Shown here: one piece after another, positions 63,828 through 64,000 of the stretch | Layout: each line of letters starts with the position of its first letter | Position numbering within the stretch: the stretch's first letter is position 1 | From: Flavobacterium sinopsychrotolerans | GTDB lineage: Bacteria; Bacteroidota; Bacteroidia; Flavobacteriales; Flavobacteriaceae | Length of the DNA: 64,000 nucleotides | NCBI RefSeq assembly: GCF_900110375.1 | Contig: NZ_FODN01000004.1 | Location: forward strand, 237,653-301,652 | Reading direction: 5' to 3' | The notes under the pieces: model-generated | Seen by the model: the letters and a program-made list of their open reading frames with translations, nothing else | Told to the model about the DNA's origin: nothing | Databases searched by the model: none | Made by a program: the position numbers and the translations under genes

Positions 63828-64000
63828 GAGGTTATAATTGCTTTGGGCAATTACTGTAATGTTGTTTATAGTTATATAAACATCAGTTACATAATATCTT
63901 AACATACTGAGATAAAGAAAATAAAAAGTTGATACTGAAACATTTACACTGAATTTATTTCAGTGAGTTCAGCATAAAGAAAGTTTCTTCTCCCGTCCCG
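63828..64000 (-). other. 23S-5S rRNA internal spacer
   Basis: AT-rich sequence upstream of 5S with no recognised rRNA core segment and no tRNA. It contains the small hairpin CACTGAA/TTCAGTG (63947-63953 with 63959-63965), probably an RNA-processing stem. The 23S 3' end should lie just outside the window. Confidence 0.6.

Noticed and set aside
63702..63905. Minus-strand open frame at the right edge
   Set aside because: It covers the 5S rRNA gene and is a translation of structural RNA.
1..64000. CRISPR arrays, tRNA genes, transposases or integrases
   Set aside because: No regularly spaced repeats, no tRNA cloverleaf and no recombinase motifs were recognised. The cassette-like units therefore lack a recombinase within this window.

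Overview
The window reads as chromosome of a Bacteroidota bacterium, most likely a Flavobacterium. The DNA is AT-rich. Several genes are preceded by the Bacteroidota promoter type (TTTG, about 20 bases, TAnnTTTG), and Shine-Dalgarno sequences are scarce. The gene families are typical of that group: TamB with a lipoprotein TamL, DUF5723, TruC, ComM, and a PabB-like protein with a probable TTG start. About 40 genes are intact. Most are housekeeping genes, broken by two small accessory patches.

Layout. 1-2550: end of a secreted protein gene, then dnaK with a sigma54-like motif upstream. 2550-9000: accessory patch with a SIR2-fold candidate defence gene bounded by related repeat ends, a beta-propeller lipoprotein, a serine hydrolase with TPRs, a thioesterase, a small lipoprotein, and remnants of duplicated genes. 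9000-13200: cytochrome b561-like protein, a metal-binding-motif AraC regulator, ChrA and an Na/Pi cotransporter. 13300-20725: tamB-tamL. 20950-26080: sdaA, lgt, a tiny membrane protein, a frameshifted SnoaL-like gene, panB and an RluA-family synthase. 26140-30450: DUF5723 outer-membrane protein, ALDH, nitroreductase and membrane protein, closed by a perfect 28-bp hairpin. 30520-36930: a large hybrid histidine kinase, ypfJ and a DEAD-box helicase.

36930-39320 is a second accessory patch. It holds a SMEK-like gene and a secreted protein, each followed by a palindromic element with attC-like architecture. The element behind the SMEK gene is homologous to the one behind the SIR2 gene. 39320-41705: truC and comM on the minus strand. 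41940-46700: two amidohydrolase-family genes and a PH-like protein. 47026-50437: amt and a secreted CocE-type hydrolase. 50949-56211: a tightly overlapping five-gene operon (symporter, GNAT, M20 amidohydrolase, two alanine-racemase-fold enzymes) that looks like an amino-acid uptake, deacylation and racemisation module. 56356-61013: dsbD, tilS and pabB on the minus strand. 61157-63462: VOC protein, DoxX-like protein and lpdA. The right edge is a minus-strand 5S rRNA gene and the 23S-5S spacer.

The observations most worth following are the cassette-like units around the SIR2 and SMEK genes, the palindromes with conserved ends and variable cores, the two-racemase operon, and the sigma54-like element before dnaK. 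No integrase, transposase, CRISPR array or tRNA was recognised. All family assignments come from reading motifs by eye; no database search was run.
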